A stretch of 29,998 nucleotides of DNA from RGIG5327 sp045612485 (GTDB lineage Bacteria > Verrucomicrobiota > Lentisphaeria > Victivallales > UBA1829). Shown piece by piece: positions 15,801-23,460 of this stretch. The DNA lies in NCBI GenBank assembly GCA_045612485.1, contig JAZKZE010000063.1, positions 1 to 29,998 on the forward strand, read 5' to 3'. A program made the translations under genes and the position numbers. The notes below the pieces were generated by a model, which had not been told where the DNA came from, did no database searches, and worked only from the letters and a program-made list of their open reading frames with translations. Each line of letters starts with the position of its first letter. The stretch's first letter is position 1.

Positions 15801-17099
15801 TTACCAGTTTGGAAGAATCGTTACCGTTTTATCTTCACAGTTATCCGGATCCCGTTCCGGATAGAGTCTGCCGTAAACTTCAAAGAGAGCTTCTTCCGCA
15901 CAGCAGAGAAGTTTCAGACCGCCGCGGCTGTAAAATCTCTGGGAGAATGCTTCGTAGCCGCCTGCGGCAAAGTTGTTTGCCGATCCCATGTAGGAGAAAT
16001 AGGCAGTGGCGTCATAAGCAATGAAGGTCCTGCGGAAGGGACTGTTCCATTTGATCTCCTGACCGAGTTCCGCACACATTTCCCCGGGAACACCCACAAA
16101 GGCAATCTCGCCAATGGCAATGATCTGGATCTCCAGTGTTACGGTATCACTTCCCAGATAGGGGGCGGGAATTTTACCTTGAACATTCGCATATTTTTTC
16201 CGCAGGGGAACAGTAAATGTATTGATGGTATAATCCAGTTTTGCTTCAGGCATACCGAAACGGAGGGGATTTCTTCTGCCTTCCAGCACACCGCCCAAAG
16301 CAGCTTTCCCCAGTTTTTTGCCCATATCCAGAATGGCACCGTCGCCAAGTTCGTCCTCTTTGGGTACCATGTCACCTGCGGCACCTGTAATAAACATACA
16401 TTCTGCACCGGTATTTCTGGTCACATAATCACGGAAAGCTCCGGGGAAGTCGGAAGAGATCCGCAGACCGCCCAGTCCGGGGGAGTGACCAGCAAGGGGG
16501 TGGGCGGCGTAATTGCCGATGATATAGACGGGCAGAGAAGTTTCCTTACTGAAAAAAGCAACTCCGCCGAGTTCTTTATCTGCAAAAAGTTTTTCAGCAC
16601 TTCCGATAACTTCCCGCCGGTGGGGGGTAAATGTAGCGTGGTTATCGCCTGCAACATATCTTCTGTTGCGGTTGGCGTCGCAGTATTCGGAGTAGAAGAA
16701 TTCATTGCAATCGGTAAAAGTTGCAGAAAGCAGTTTTTCTGCTTCAGCGGAAAGGATCTTTTCCAGTTTATCCAGATAGGCGGTATGAAGCTGCTGGGGG
16801 GCAGATGCCAGAGTACGGGTTTCAGGACCTGTATGGGTATGGGTACAGGTAAGCATGACGGCGGCTTCTGGGATCTCCAGAATACCGGAAATATTCTTTC
16901 TGCATTTTTTGATGAACCATTCATCCAGACCAAGAAGGTCAAGACTGATGATGAGAGCTTTTTTATTTCCGTCATCCATGTAAAGACCGCAGGCATAGAG
17001 ATCATCAAGAATGGCAACAGATTTGTCGTTCAGACCGTAACCTGCAAGGTATGCACCGATTTCCGGAGTGATTTTTTCTTTGAAAAAGGCAATTTTCAT
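15801..17099 (-). CDS. neutral-ceramidase-family protein lacking the catalytic serine
   Basis: 432 residues, no signal peptide. It shows the neutral/alkaline ceramidase N-terminal domain pattern: THTHTGP (His87, His89) and NYAAHP (His200) for zinc, NRRYV near 144, SSDFPG near 215 and GAAGDMVPK around 239-247. In true ceramidases the last motif is GDVSPN and its Ser is the nucleophile; here the matching residue is Val. The C-terminal domain of full ceramidases is also absent (the usual total is over 600 residues). It is therefore probably a zinc hydrolase with another cytoplasmic substrate. AAAGGAG lies seven bases before the ATG. It has its own strong promoter (17135-17163) and follows the AraC gene by 104 bp; its proximity to sugar genes suggests carbohydrate-related work, which is inference. 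Confidence 0.8.
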   Translation of the reverse strand: MKIAFFKEKITPEIGAYLAGYGLNDKSVAILDDLYACGLYMDDGNKKALIISLDLLGLDEWFIKKCRKNISGILEIPEAAVMLTCTHTHTGPETRTLASAPQQLHTAYLDKLEKILSAEAEKLLSATFTDCNEFFYSEYCDANRNRRYVAGDNHATFTPHRREVIGSAEKLFADKELGGVAFFSKETSLPVYIIGNYAAHPLAGHSPGLGGLRISSDFPGAFRDYVTRNTGAECMFITGAAGDMVPKEDELGDGAILDMGKKLGKAALGGVLEGRRNPLRFGMPEAKLDYTINTFTVPLRKKYANVQGKIPAPYLGSDTVTLEIQIIAIGEIAFVGVPGEMCAELGQEIKWNSPFRRTFIAYDATAYFSYMGSANNFAAGGYEAFSQRFYSRGGLKLLCCAEEALFEVYGRLYPERDPDNCEDKTVTILPNW

Positions 17100-17123
17100 A
17101 TTTCTCTCCTTTGTTGTGGTAAG

Positions 17124-17183
17124 TTTACAAGAGGAATATAATCTTTTTATTTACAAAAGTCAAGCCGATTTACTGCATTTACA
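17124..17183. repeat. TTTAC repeats over the ceramidase-family promoter
   Basis: TTTACA occurs at 17124-17129, 17150-17155 and 17178-17183, with TTTACT at 17169-17174, all in the same direction and flanking the -35 box. Direct repeats beside a promoter are the usual binding layout of AraC proteins, and an AraC gene lies immediately upstream. The motif is short and AT-rich, so chance is not excluded. Confidence 0.4.
17135..17163 (-). promoter_or_regulatory. promoter of the ceramidase-family gene
   Basis: On the minus strand TTGACT (17163-17158), a 17-bp spacer and TATATT (17140-17135) make a near-consensus sigma-70 promoter. The start codon at 17099 follows after a short leader of about 30 nt. 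Confidence 0.75.
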
Positions 17184-17203
17184 GAAAAAGCTGACATAAA
17201 ATA

Positions 17204-18016
17204 TTATTCAAAAACCTTTTTACAGTAATTTACCGGTGAGATCCCGGTCTGTTTTTTGAAGAAACGGGAAAATTCTGTAGATGAACTGAAACCGCATTGC
17301 AAAGAAATCTGTTTGATTTGCAGAGATTTTGATGTTTTCAATAAATTGATGGCAAGCAGCAGCCGGCAATGCTGTAAATACTCATAAGGGGGCATACCGA
17401 TCACCGATTTGAACAATCTTCTGTAATGGATGCTTGTGATCTGCAATTTTGCAGCATTGGCATTGAAATCGTGTTTTGCGGCGGGATCTTTGTGTACTAG
17501 ATCGGCATGGGCAAGGATGATTTTTTCATATTTATTGGTACTTTCCGCAAGGGAGCGTTCCACATAGATCCCCGTAAGAAATTCTTCTGCAAACATGGGC
17601 AGCCGGTATCTTTTCTGCGGCCTGTGATTGAAAAAGGATTCATACATCTTATCCAGAATGAGTTGGAATTGCAGAGGATCATGGCAATGAATGAATCCTT
17701 CGGGAAAATCCTTCCGCAGCATTTTTTCTATGGAAGAAGCTCTTTTTCCTGTAATATCGAAAAAATAACTGTTGCGGGGGGCACTTCTTTCGCTTGTCCA
17801 GCAGTATTCTTCATGGGGAAAGTTGAAAAACAGAATGGGGCAATGGGTGGAAACGGTTTTTTCTTTTGTTTTTTTAGTGACCGCATCCCCTGTCATCAAA
17901 CCTATACGCAGGTAATCCCGCTTTACAAAAAGTCCCTGGGAAAGATGTTTGAATTTGCCTACAAAAACAACTTTCAAGTCATCAAAGTAGTCCTGGAAAA
18001 GAGAGGTGTCTGCCAT
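17204..18016 (-). CDS. AraC family transcriptional regulator
   Basis: 270 residues, the normal length. Residues ~1-165 are a poorly conserved N-terminal ligand or dimerisation domain. Residues ~168-270 carry the two helix-turn-helix units: the first around ITSIHYRRLFKSVIGMPPYE, the second around IKQISLQCGFSSSTEFSRFF, ending in the family signature FKKQTGISPVNY. AAGGAG lies six bases before the ATG. It is divergent from the eight-gene operon starting at 18247 and upstream of the ceramidase-family gene, so either or both are candidate targets. A good promoter (18044-18071) precedes it. The signal is probably a sugar released by the operon's enzymes, which is inference. Confidence 0.92.
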   Translation of the reverse strand: MADTSLFQDYFDDLKVVFVGKFKHLSQGLFVKRDYLRIGLMTGDAVTKKTKEKTVSTHCPILFFNFPHEEYCWTSERSAPRNSYFFDITGKRASSIEKMLRKDFPEGFIHCHDPLQFQLILDKMYESFFNHRPQKRYRLPMFAEEFLTGIYVERSLAESTNKYEKIILAHADLVHKDPAAKHDFNANAAKLQITSIHYRRLFKSVIGMPPYEYLQHCRLLLAINLLKTSKSLQIKQISLQCGFSSSTEFSRFFKKQTGISPVNYCKKVFE

Positions 18017-18043
18017 TTTTTCTCCTTTTTATGCTTCCTTATT

Positions 18044-18071
18044 ACTATACTCTTTCCCCTGAAAAAGTCAA
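18044..18071 (-). promoter_or_regulatory. promoter of the AraC regulator
   Basis: On the minus strand TTGACT (18071-18066) and TATAGT (18049-18044) are 16 bp apart, and the AraC start follows at 18016. It lies in the 230-bp region shared with the divergent long operon. Confidence 0.65.
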
Positions 18072-18153
18072 GTTTTTCCCTGTACGTTTTTTTCTTACGG
18101 AAAATTTTTTGCAGGAATGTTTATTTCTGTCATTTAATATTTATTTTGCACTA

Positions 18154-18181
18154 TTGCTTTCAGTCAAAAAAGGTATATAAT
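18154..18181 (+). promoter_or_regulatory. promoter of the eight-gene operon
   Basis: TTGCTT (18154-18159), 16 bp, then TATAAT (18176-18181), a perfect -10 box with a weaker -35. It leaves a leader of about 58 nt before the pseudopilin start at 18247. The weak -35 fits a promoter that needs an activator such as the adjacent AraC protein. Confidence 0.55.
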
Positions 18182-18246
18182 TAAAGACAGATATTTACGG
18201 TGGATCATTATGTAATTATTTCATAAAAATGAAAAAGGAGCAGAAA

Positions 18247-18990
18247 ATGAAACAAGCTCAATGCAAAAATGTGTTTTTTCAGCAGAGAAGCGGTAAAAGA
18301 TTCACTCTTATCGAACTTCTGGTCGTTATTGCCATCATCGCAATCCTTGCAGGAATGCTTCTTCCCGCCCTGACCCGTGCAAGGGATATGGCAAAAGGCA
18401 TTTCCTGTGTGTCCAATCTTAAACAGATCGGAATGACTGTACATCTGTATGTGGGGGACAATAAGGATTATCTGCCTTTGCGTGACATCAAAGTACAGGT
18501 GGGATCCGGTAATTATGCCCAGGAATGGCCGGCTCTGCTTTTCCAGTATGTCGATCCGAAAATAAAATTTTATTCCGAAGCATTCCGGGTGCTTCCCCGC
18601 TGGCCCAAACTTTTCGCCTGTCCCACTTTTGAAGGAGATAAAACTGCTATTGCCAGTCCTCAAAATTATTCTCACTACATCTTTTACGGCGCCAATCAGT
18701 TGGTTTTTGTCAAATTGAATGCCACTGTAAAAAGAGGTACAAAGATCAATAACAAAAAAGCCAGCCGTCCCTCTTCTGTTACAATGATCATGGATACCAA
18801 TCAGGGATCAAAAGCCTGTATCGGCAGTCATACTGCTGCGGATATCGTTTCCAAGTATTATGCTGCCCCCCGTATTGCCCACGCACAGAATATAAACATC
18901 CTTTTCCTTGATGCTTCTGTAAGGGGAGTTCATTACCGGACTGTAGCGAATGATGCAGTTTCCAAATTTGTCTGGGATATCAGAGAATAA
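18247..18990 (+). CDS. pseudopilin-type protein with long leader
   Basis: 247 residues from ATG 18247, which has AAAAAGGAG seven bases upstream; the in-frame ATG at 18229 overlaps that site and is rejected. A leader of 18 residues (MKQAQCKNVFFQQRSGKR) precedes FTLIELLVVIAIIAIL, much longer than the 4- and 7-residue leaders of the other two, and -1 is Arg instead of Gly. Glu +5 is kept. The C-terminal motif is H-X9-DA (H in RIAHAQ, then LFLDASV), a variant of H-X9-DG. It is the first gene of the eight-gene operon and is followed 20 bp later by a DUF4838 gene, the same pairing as at 5149-1366. Confidence 0.9.
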   Translation: MKQAQCKNVFFQQRSGKRFTLIELLVVIAIIAILAGMLLPALTRARDMAKGISCVSNLKQIGMTVHLYVGDNKDYLPLRDIKVQVGSGNYAQEWPALLFQYVDPKIKFYSEAFRVLPRWPKLFACPTFEGDKTAIASPQNYSHYIFYGANQLVFVKLNATVKRGTKINNKKASRPSSVTMIMDTNQGSKACIGSHTAADIVSKYYAAPRIAHAQNINILFLDASVRGVHYRTVANDAVSKFVWDIRE

Positions 18991-19010
18991 CAGAAACGGA
19001 GTAAGAAAAT

Positions 19011-21446
19011 ATGAAGAAAAAATTGATGCATCTATGTTTTATGTTTGCTGTGCTTTTTGCAGCAGAATGTATGGCTTCTGACTTTTTCCTTGTGAAGGAT
19101 AAAAAGCCCTGTGCTGTTATTGTAAAACCTGCCGGGATGGTTAAGTCATGGGAAAATACTGTACAGTTTTTCAATGAGGAACTGAAAAGATGCACCGGAA
19201 CGGAATTGCAGATCGTAAATACCGTTCCCGCAAAAGGAAATTTCATCTCCTTTGACATACAGAAAATGCCTCTTGCAAAAGAGGATGCTTTCCGTATCGA
19301 TTTTCCTGAAAAACGCAATTTGAAGATCACTTCTTCCCCGGTTTCCCTGCGTTGGGCATTCAACCGTATTTTACAGGAAGATTTGGGCGTATTCTATTTC
19401 ATGCCTCCCTGGAAGAAGAGATATGGAATGGAAATAAATCACTATCCCGCCTTGAAAGATGCCAAAGTAAAAATACTTTCTATTGCGGAGGCCCCTCTTC
19501 TTCCCTTCAACCGTCTGGGGGCCCATAAAGGGGGATCGGTTGCCGCCAACTGGAATGCAAAGTATGCCTTTCCCGGGACTCACATGATGACCATCGACGT
19601 GTTTCCTGTATATAAATACGCTCCGGACAACTCCTGGCCAAAAGAGATCATGCCCACGCTGTCCAACGGGAAAAAGTATGTGATGCCCAAATCCAAACTG
19701 CCTCTTCCCAAAAATATTTTCCATGCAAGAAAACCTTATTCCGGTTTCTGGCAGCCCTGCTGGAGCAATCCGGCAACCACAAAGATCGCTGTGGAGAATA
19801 TTCTGGAGATCCTTGCCAGAAATCCGGATAAAAAAGGCATCAATATGGATGTGAATGATATGGGCGGCTACTGTGTCTGTAAAGATTGTGCCAAAGCTAC
19901 CAGAGGGAAAATTAACACTATCCGTTATCCCGACTATTCCGATCTTTACTGGAAATGGGTGAACGATGTGGCAACGCAAGTATGCAAAAAGTATCCGGAT
20001 GTTTACTTTACGGCACTTGCCTACTGTCAGGTCTATGATCCGCCCTCATTTAAACTGCATAAAAATGTGATTCCGGAAATCTGTATTGAAACCGTAGTTC
20101 TCCATGATAAAAATCAGGGTGAGATCCGCAGAAAACAGCTGAAAGCATGGAAAGAAAAAGCTCATCAGCTGGATCTGTATGATTATCTTTACGGTGCGGA
20201 TTTCTTCCTTATCCCCCGTATTTATTTCCATACGCACAGCGGAATTTTGAAAGAACTTATCCGGGATTTCAATTTATGCAGTGCCTATGTTTCCAGCGAT
20301 GCCAGAACTGTCTTTCAGGGGCCTATGCAGCAGCTTTTCCTGAAACTTATGTGGGATCCCGCTCTGGATGTGGATAAGTTCCTGGATAAATGGTACACTC
20401 TTGCGGTGGGGGAAAAGGCTGCGCCCTATCTTAAAAAATATTATGAATTCTGGGAAAAATACTGGACAGGGGAAGATATCACCAGAACCATGTGGTATAA
20501 ATCTGTTACAAATGCCTATATGTCACTTGGTGAACGCAATACCCATACCTTTGCTTTAAAAAAGGGAGATCTCCAATATTTAAGATCTCTTATGGAAAAT
20601 ATGGTGAAAAATGCACAGACTCCCGGTGAGAAAAAGAGGGCAGCTCTTATTATGGAAAGTTTCAATTTTTCTGAACTTGCCTGTAAAGCAGCCTTCTCCG
20701 AATTTTTCCCGCCTGACGGGGAGATCAAAACAAAAGAAGAAGTCCTTGAGCTTCTGAAAAACTGTAAAGAAGGTTTTGCCGCAGCAGATAAATTTGCAAA
20801 ACATATTTATACAAAAGAGATTTCTGTAGATAAAGGACGCAATCTGCTGCCTTCCACCGTGGGGGCATTCAGCCGCATTATGAAATTTGCCTCTGATCCG
20901 GATGTAAGAAAGGAGATGAAAAAACTTTCCAATGACAAAAGTATTCCCCAAATATTACGGGCACAGTTCAAGATCGCTCTGGGGGCAAAGGTGAAAAATT
21001 ATTTCCCCAACGGTTCTTTTGAAACTGCTCCTCTTCCGGGCAGATGGTCAGGAGGAAAAATAGACAGTAAATATGCTTCCGACGGCAAAAAAGCCACCAT
21101 GATCCGCAATGGTTACTGTCTGTATAAGATTTATGGTATTCCGGCAAACAAAAGTTACCTTCTCCTCTTTGATGTTTATACAGAAAAAGGCAGTGCGGAA
21201 GGCCGTCTTACCTATAAGCTCGGTTTCGCACAGGGTAATGTGCCTAAAAACTGGAAGAGCAATAAATCCCTTGTCCTTACGCCCGGAACATGGAGTACAT
21301 TTTCTGCTGTAATACAGGTACCGGAAAATGAGGCGGGGAAAGACGCTTACCATATCCGTGTTCCCATCTGGTTCAATAAGTTTGAAAGCAATGAGCCTGT
21401 ATGGCTGGACAATATGAGATTATATTGTCTGGATGAGATTCAGTAA
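19011..21446 (+). CDS. secreted DUF4838 glycosidase-like protein
   Basis: 811 residues. Signal peptide at ~1-22. Residues ~25-165 form the beta-alpha domain that precedes GH67/GH20-like barrels (VKSWENTVQFFNEELKR, WAFNRILQEDLGVFYF). The DUF4838 part, roughly 170-480, includes GGYCVCKDCAK with the C-x-C-x2-C cluster, and ALAYCQVYDPP and YLYGADFFLIPR as barrel-like strands. A helical part follows, and the last ~140 residues form a beta sandwich (NYFPNGSFETAPLPG, PVWLDNMRLYCLD) like carbohydrate-binding domains. It lacks the CBM9-like domain of the DUF4838 protein at 1366-4386 and differs from it over most of its length. Family activity is presumed glycoside hydrolysis; the substrate is unknown. 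A GGAGTAAG site precedes the ATG. Confidence 0.85.
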   Translation: MKKKLMHLCFMFAVLFAAECMASDFFLVKDKKPCAVIVKPAGMVKSWENTVQFFNEELKRCTGTELQIVNTVPAKGNFISFDIQKMPLAKEDAFRIDFPEKRNLKITSSPVSLRWAFNRILQEDLGVFYFMPPWKKRYGMEINHYPALKDAKVKILSIAEAPLLPFNRLGAHKGGSVAANWNAKYAFPGTHMMTIDVFPVYKYAPDNSWPKEIMPTLSNGKKYVMPKSKLPLPKNIFHARKPYSGFWQPCWSNPATTKIAVENILEILARNPDKKGINMDVNDMGGYCVCKDCAKATRGKINTIRYPDYSDLYWKWVNDVATQVCKKYPDVYFTALAYCQVYDPPSFKLHKNVIPEICIETVVLHDKNQGEIRRKQLKAWKEKAHQLDLYDYLYGADFFLIPRIYFHTHSGILKELIRDFNLCSAYVSSDARTVFQGPMQQLFLKLMWDPALDVDKFLDKWYTLAVGEKAAPYLKKYYEFWEKYWTGEDITRTMWYKSVTNAYMSLGERNTHTFALKKGDLQYLRSLMENMVKNAQTPGEKKRAALIMESFNFSELACKAAFSEFFPPDGEIKTKEEVLELLKNCKEGFAAADKFAKHIYTKEISVDKGRNLLPSTVGAFSRIMKFASDPDVRKEMKKLSNDKSIPQILRAQFKIALGAKVKNYFPNGSFETAPLPGRWSGGKIDSKYASDGKKATMIRNGYCLYKIYGIPANKSYLLLFDVYTEKGSAEGRLTYKLGFAQGNVPKNWKSNKSLVLTPGTWSTFSAVIQVPENEAGKDAYHIRVPIWFNKFESNEPVWLDNMRLYCLDEIQ

Positions 21447-21459
21447 GGAAAATGTTACA

Positions 21460-23409
21460 ATGAGTACTTCTTTTTCCATACCGGAAGAGTATGATCTATT
21501 CTTTTCCCCTGTTCCGGATTCCTGGCACGGGGGACTTTACAGCGGTAACGGCGTTACCGGCGTAATGTGTTATGCCGATTACACAAGAGAATTACTGTGT
21601 CTTCAGCTGGGCAATGCCGGGTATATAGACCGGCGCCCGGAAGAACTGCGGACAGGACGGGTCTCCTATGATTCCCCCCGTCTGCTGATCGGTTCCCTGT
21701 ATTTGAAAGCACCCGGAATCCGGGAAAATTCCTCATTGAAACTGGATCTGCGGGAAGCGGTGGTCAAAGGGGAGATCAATGGGAAAAAGTTTTCTTTATT
21801 TACGGTAAGGGAGCCATCGGTCATTGTGGTGGAAACAGAGTTGGAATATGCTTTTTTTGAACCGGAGGAGGCCATAAGTCCCCGGTACTTTATCTGCAAT
21901 GACCTTCCGGCGGGTTATAAGAAAAATCCCCCGTTTCTTCTGAAAGAAAATTCCTGTACGCAAATGCTGCTCAATGGAAAAAGTTTCACGACTGCATGGA
22001 AACAGGAAAAAAATACTCTTTTTATTGCCTGCGATTACGGAAAAAGAGCTGAAGAAATACTGGAAAAATGTACCTTGGATAAGGTCCCGTTCTGGAAGGA
22101 AGCTGTCCGCCTTTCTTACAGGGATTTTTATGAAAAAAGTTTTCTTTCCATTCCGGATAAAGCGTTGGAAAGATTCTATTACATCAATCTTTACAAATGG
22201 CACAGTGCCACGGAAATGGACAATGATTTTGTCCTTGATCTTATGGGACCATGGTCAAAAAAGACTGCCTGGTGTGCGGTCTGGTGGAATCTCAATATCC
22301 AGCTGACCTATCTGTGGCTTCTTACGGCAAACCGTATGGAGGAGATGCGTCCCCTTGTGACCATGCTTGCAGATAATCTTGAGCAGTTAAGGAAAAATGC
22401 AAAGGCGGAAGGGGGCATGGCGATCGGGAGAGCTTCTTCCTATGATTGCAGAAGTCCGGTAAGAAATGAACGGGGGGATCTTCCCTGGGTATGCTGTATT
22501 CTTGCAGAAGCCTTCCTGCATACAGAAAATGAAAAACTTTTTACTCTTGTAAAAGAGATCCTCTGCGGAGTATTGAAAGAGTATGAAAGTATTTTATACA
22601 CTTCCTCTGACGGGGTGATCCACATGAAAAAAACTGTTCCTCCGGAATACGGGGAAACTCAAGATGCGGTATTCGATCTGGCTCTGTTGAGAAAATGTAT
22701 CGGATATTTTCTGGAATTTTTCAAAGAGGATGAGAGCAAAAAAGAGGAAATTTCCCGTTACCGTTTCATCCTTGAAAATCTTGTTCCTTATGCGGCGGAT
22801 GAGGATTCTTACCGTATGGGAAAAGATCTTGCCTTTGATCATTCCCATCCCCATCCCAATCATCTTTTCATGGTCTATCCCATGGAATTGCCCCATGATA
22901 AAACTCTTGCCGTAAAAAGCATAGAAAAATTCCTTGCCATGAAAGAGGAGCATCACGGTTACAGTTATACCAATACTGCCGGAATGTTTGTGCGTTACGG
23001 TAACGGCAATAAAGCGGAAGAACTGCTGCATACTCTTCTTGACTGGATGAAAGAACGCCATACGGAAAATTATATGTATCACGAATACGGCAGTCCCGTA
23101 ATTGAAACACCCTTTGCTTTCAACAGTATTTTACAGGATATGCTTTTATTGAGCAACCGGGAAAAGATCCGGCTTTTTCCCGCTGTGCCGGATAAATGGA
23201 ATGAGGCATCCTTCAATAAATTCCATTGTGTGAACAATATAACGGTAAGTGCGTCCTTCCGGAAAACGGCACGGGAAATCAGAATAGAATGTACCCTTTC
23301 TGCAGAAAAGGATATGCAGATCCTTCTGGAACTGCCCGACGGGAGTTTTCATAAAGTTTCTGTGGAAAAGGGTAAGGAAACAAAATTGGATTTTCATTTG
23401 AAAAAATAA
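21460..23409 (+). CDS. GH95-like glycosidase (alpha-L-fucosidase family), cytoplasmic
   Basis: 649 residues from ATG 21460; AAGG overlapping the previous stop codon serves as the binding site, and the in-frame ATG at 21433 would overlap the upstream gene. The pattern of GH95 is visible from end to end: WHGGLYSGNGVTGVMCY (the family's WxxALPxGNGxxGAMV), WWNLNIQLTYLW with the N-x-N pair of the active site, HSHPHPNHLFMVYP (the HxHxSHL-type motif), and near the end ETPFAFNSILQDMLLLS with LFPAVPDKW. GH95 enzymes cleave alpha-L-fucosides or alpha-L-galactosides. Sequence drift is marked, so another substrate is possible. With no signal peptide it acts inside the cell on imported oligosaccharides. 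Confidence 0.78.
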   Translation: MSTSFSIPEEYDLFFSPVPDSWHGGLYSGNGVTGVMCYADYTRELLCLQLGNAGYIDRRPEELRTGRVSYDSPRLLIGSLYLKAPGIRENSSLKLDLREAVVKGEINGKKFSLFTVREPSVIVVETELEYAFFEPEEAISPRYFICNDLPAGYKKNPPFLLKENSCTQMLLNGKSFTTAWKQEKNTLFIACDYGKRAEEILEKCTLDKVPFWKEAVRLSYRDFYEKSFLSIPDKALERFYYINLYKWHSATEMDNDFVLDLMGPWSKKTAWCAVWWNLNIQLTYLWLLTANRMEEMRPLVTMLADNLEQLRKNAKAEGGMAIGRASSYDCRSPVRNERGDLPWVCCILAEAFLHTENEKLFTLVKEILCGVLKEYESILYTSSDGVIHMKKTVPPEYGETQDAVFDLALLRKCIGYFLEFFKEDESKKEEISRYRFILENLVPYAADEDSYRMGKDLAFDHSHPHPNHLFMVYPMELPHDKTLAVKSIEKFLAMKEEHHGYSYTNTAGMFVRYGNGNKAEELLHTLLDWMKERHTENYMYHEYGSPVIETPFAFNSILQDMLLLSNREKIRLFPAVPDKWNEASFNKFHCVNNITVSASFRKTAREIRIECTLSAEKDMQILLELPDGSFHKVSVEKGKETKLDFHLKK

Positions 23410-23415
23410 CATAAA

Positions 23416-23444
23416 TCATCCCGGAAAGAATGTATGCGGGATGA
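23416..23444 (+). other. intercistronic hairpin
   Basis: TCATCCCG (23416-23423) and CGGGATGA (23437-23444) are perfect 8-bp arms around a 13-nt loop in the 51-bp gap between the GH95-like and FrhB-like genes, just before the ribosome binding site of the latter. No T-run follows, so it is not a normal terminator. It may shape mRNA stability or relative expression. Confidence 0.5.
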
Positions 23445-23460
23445 AGAAAGGAAAGAAAAA

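Noticed and set aside
15759..17141. 460-codon open frame on the plus strand opposite the ceramidase-family gene
   Set aside because: It runs through the terminator and promoter of the opposite gene and has no family motifs; the minus strand has zinc motifs, a ribosome binding site and promoter.
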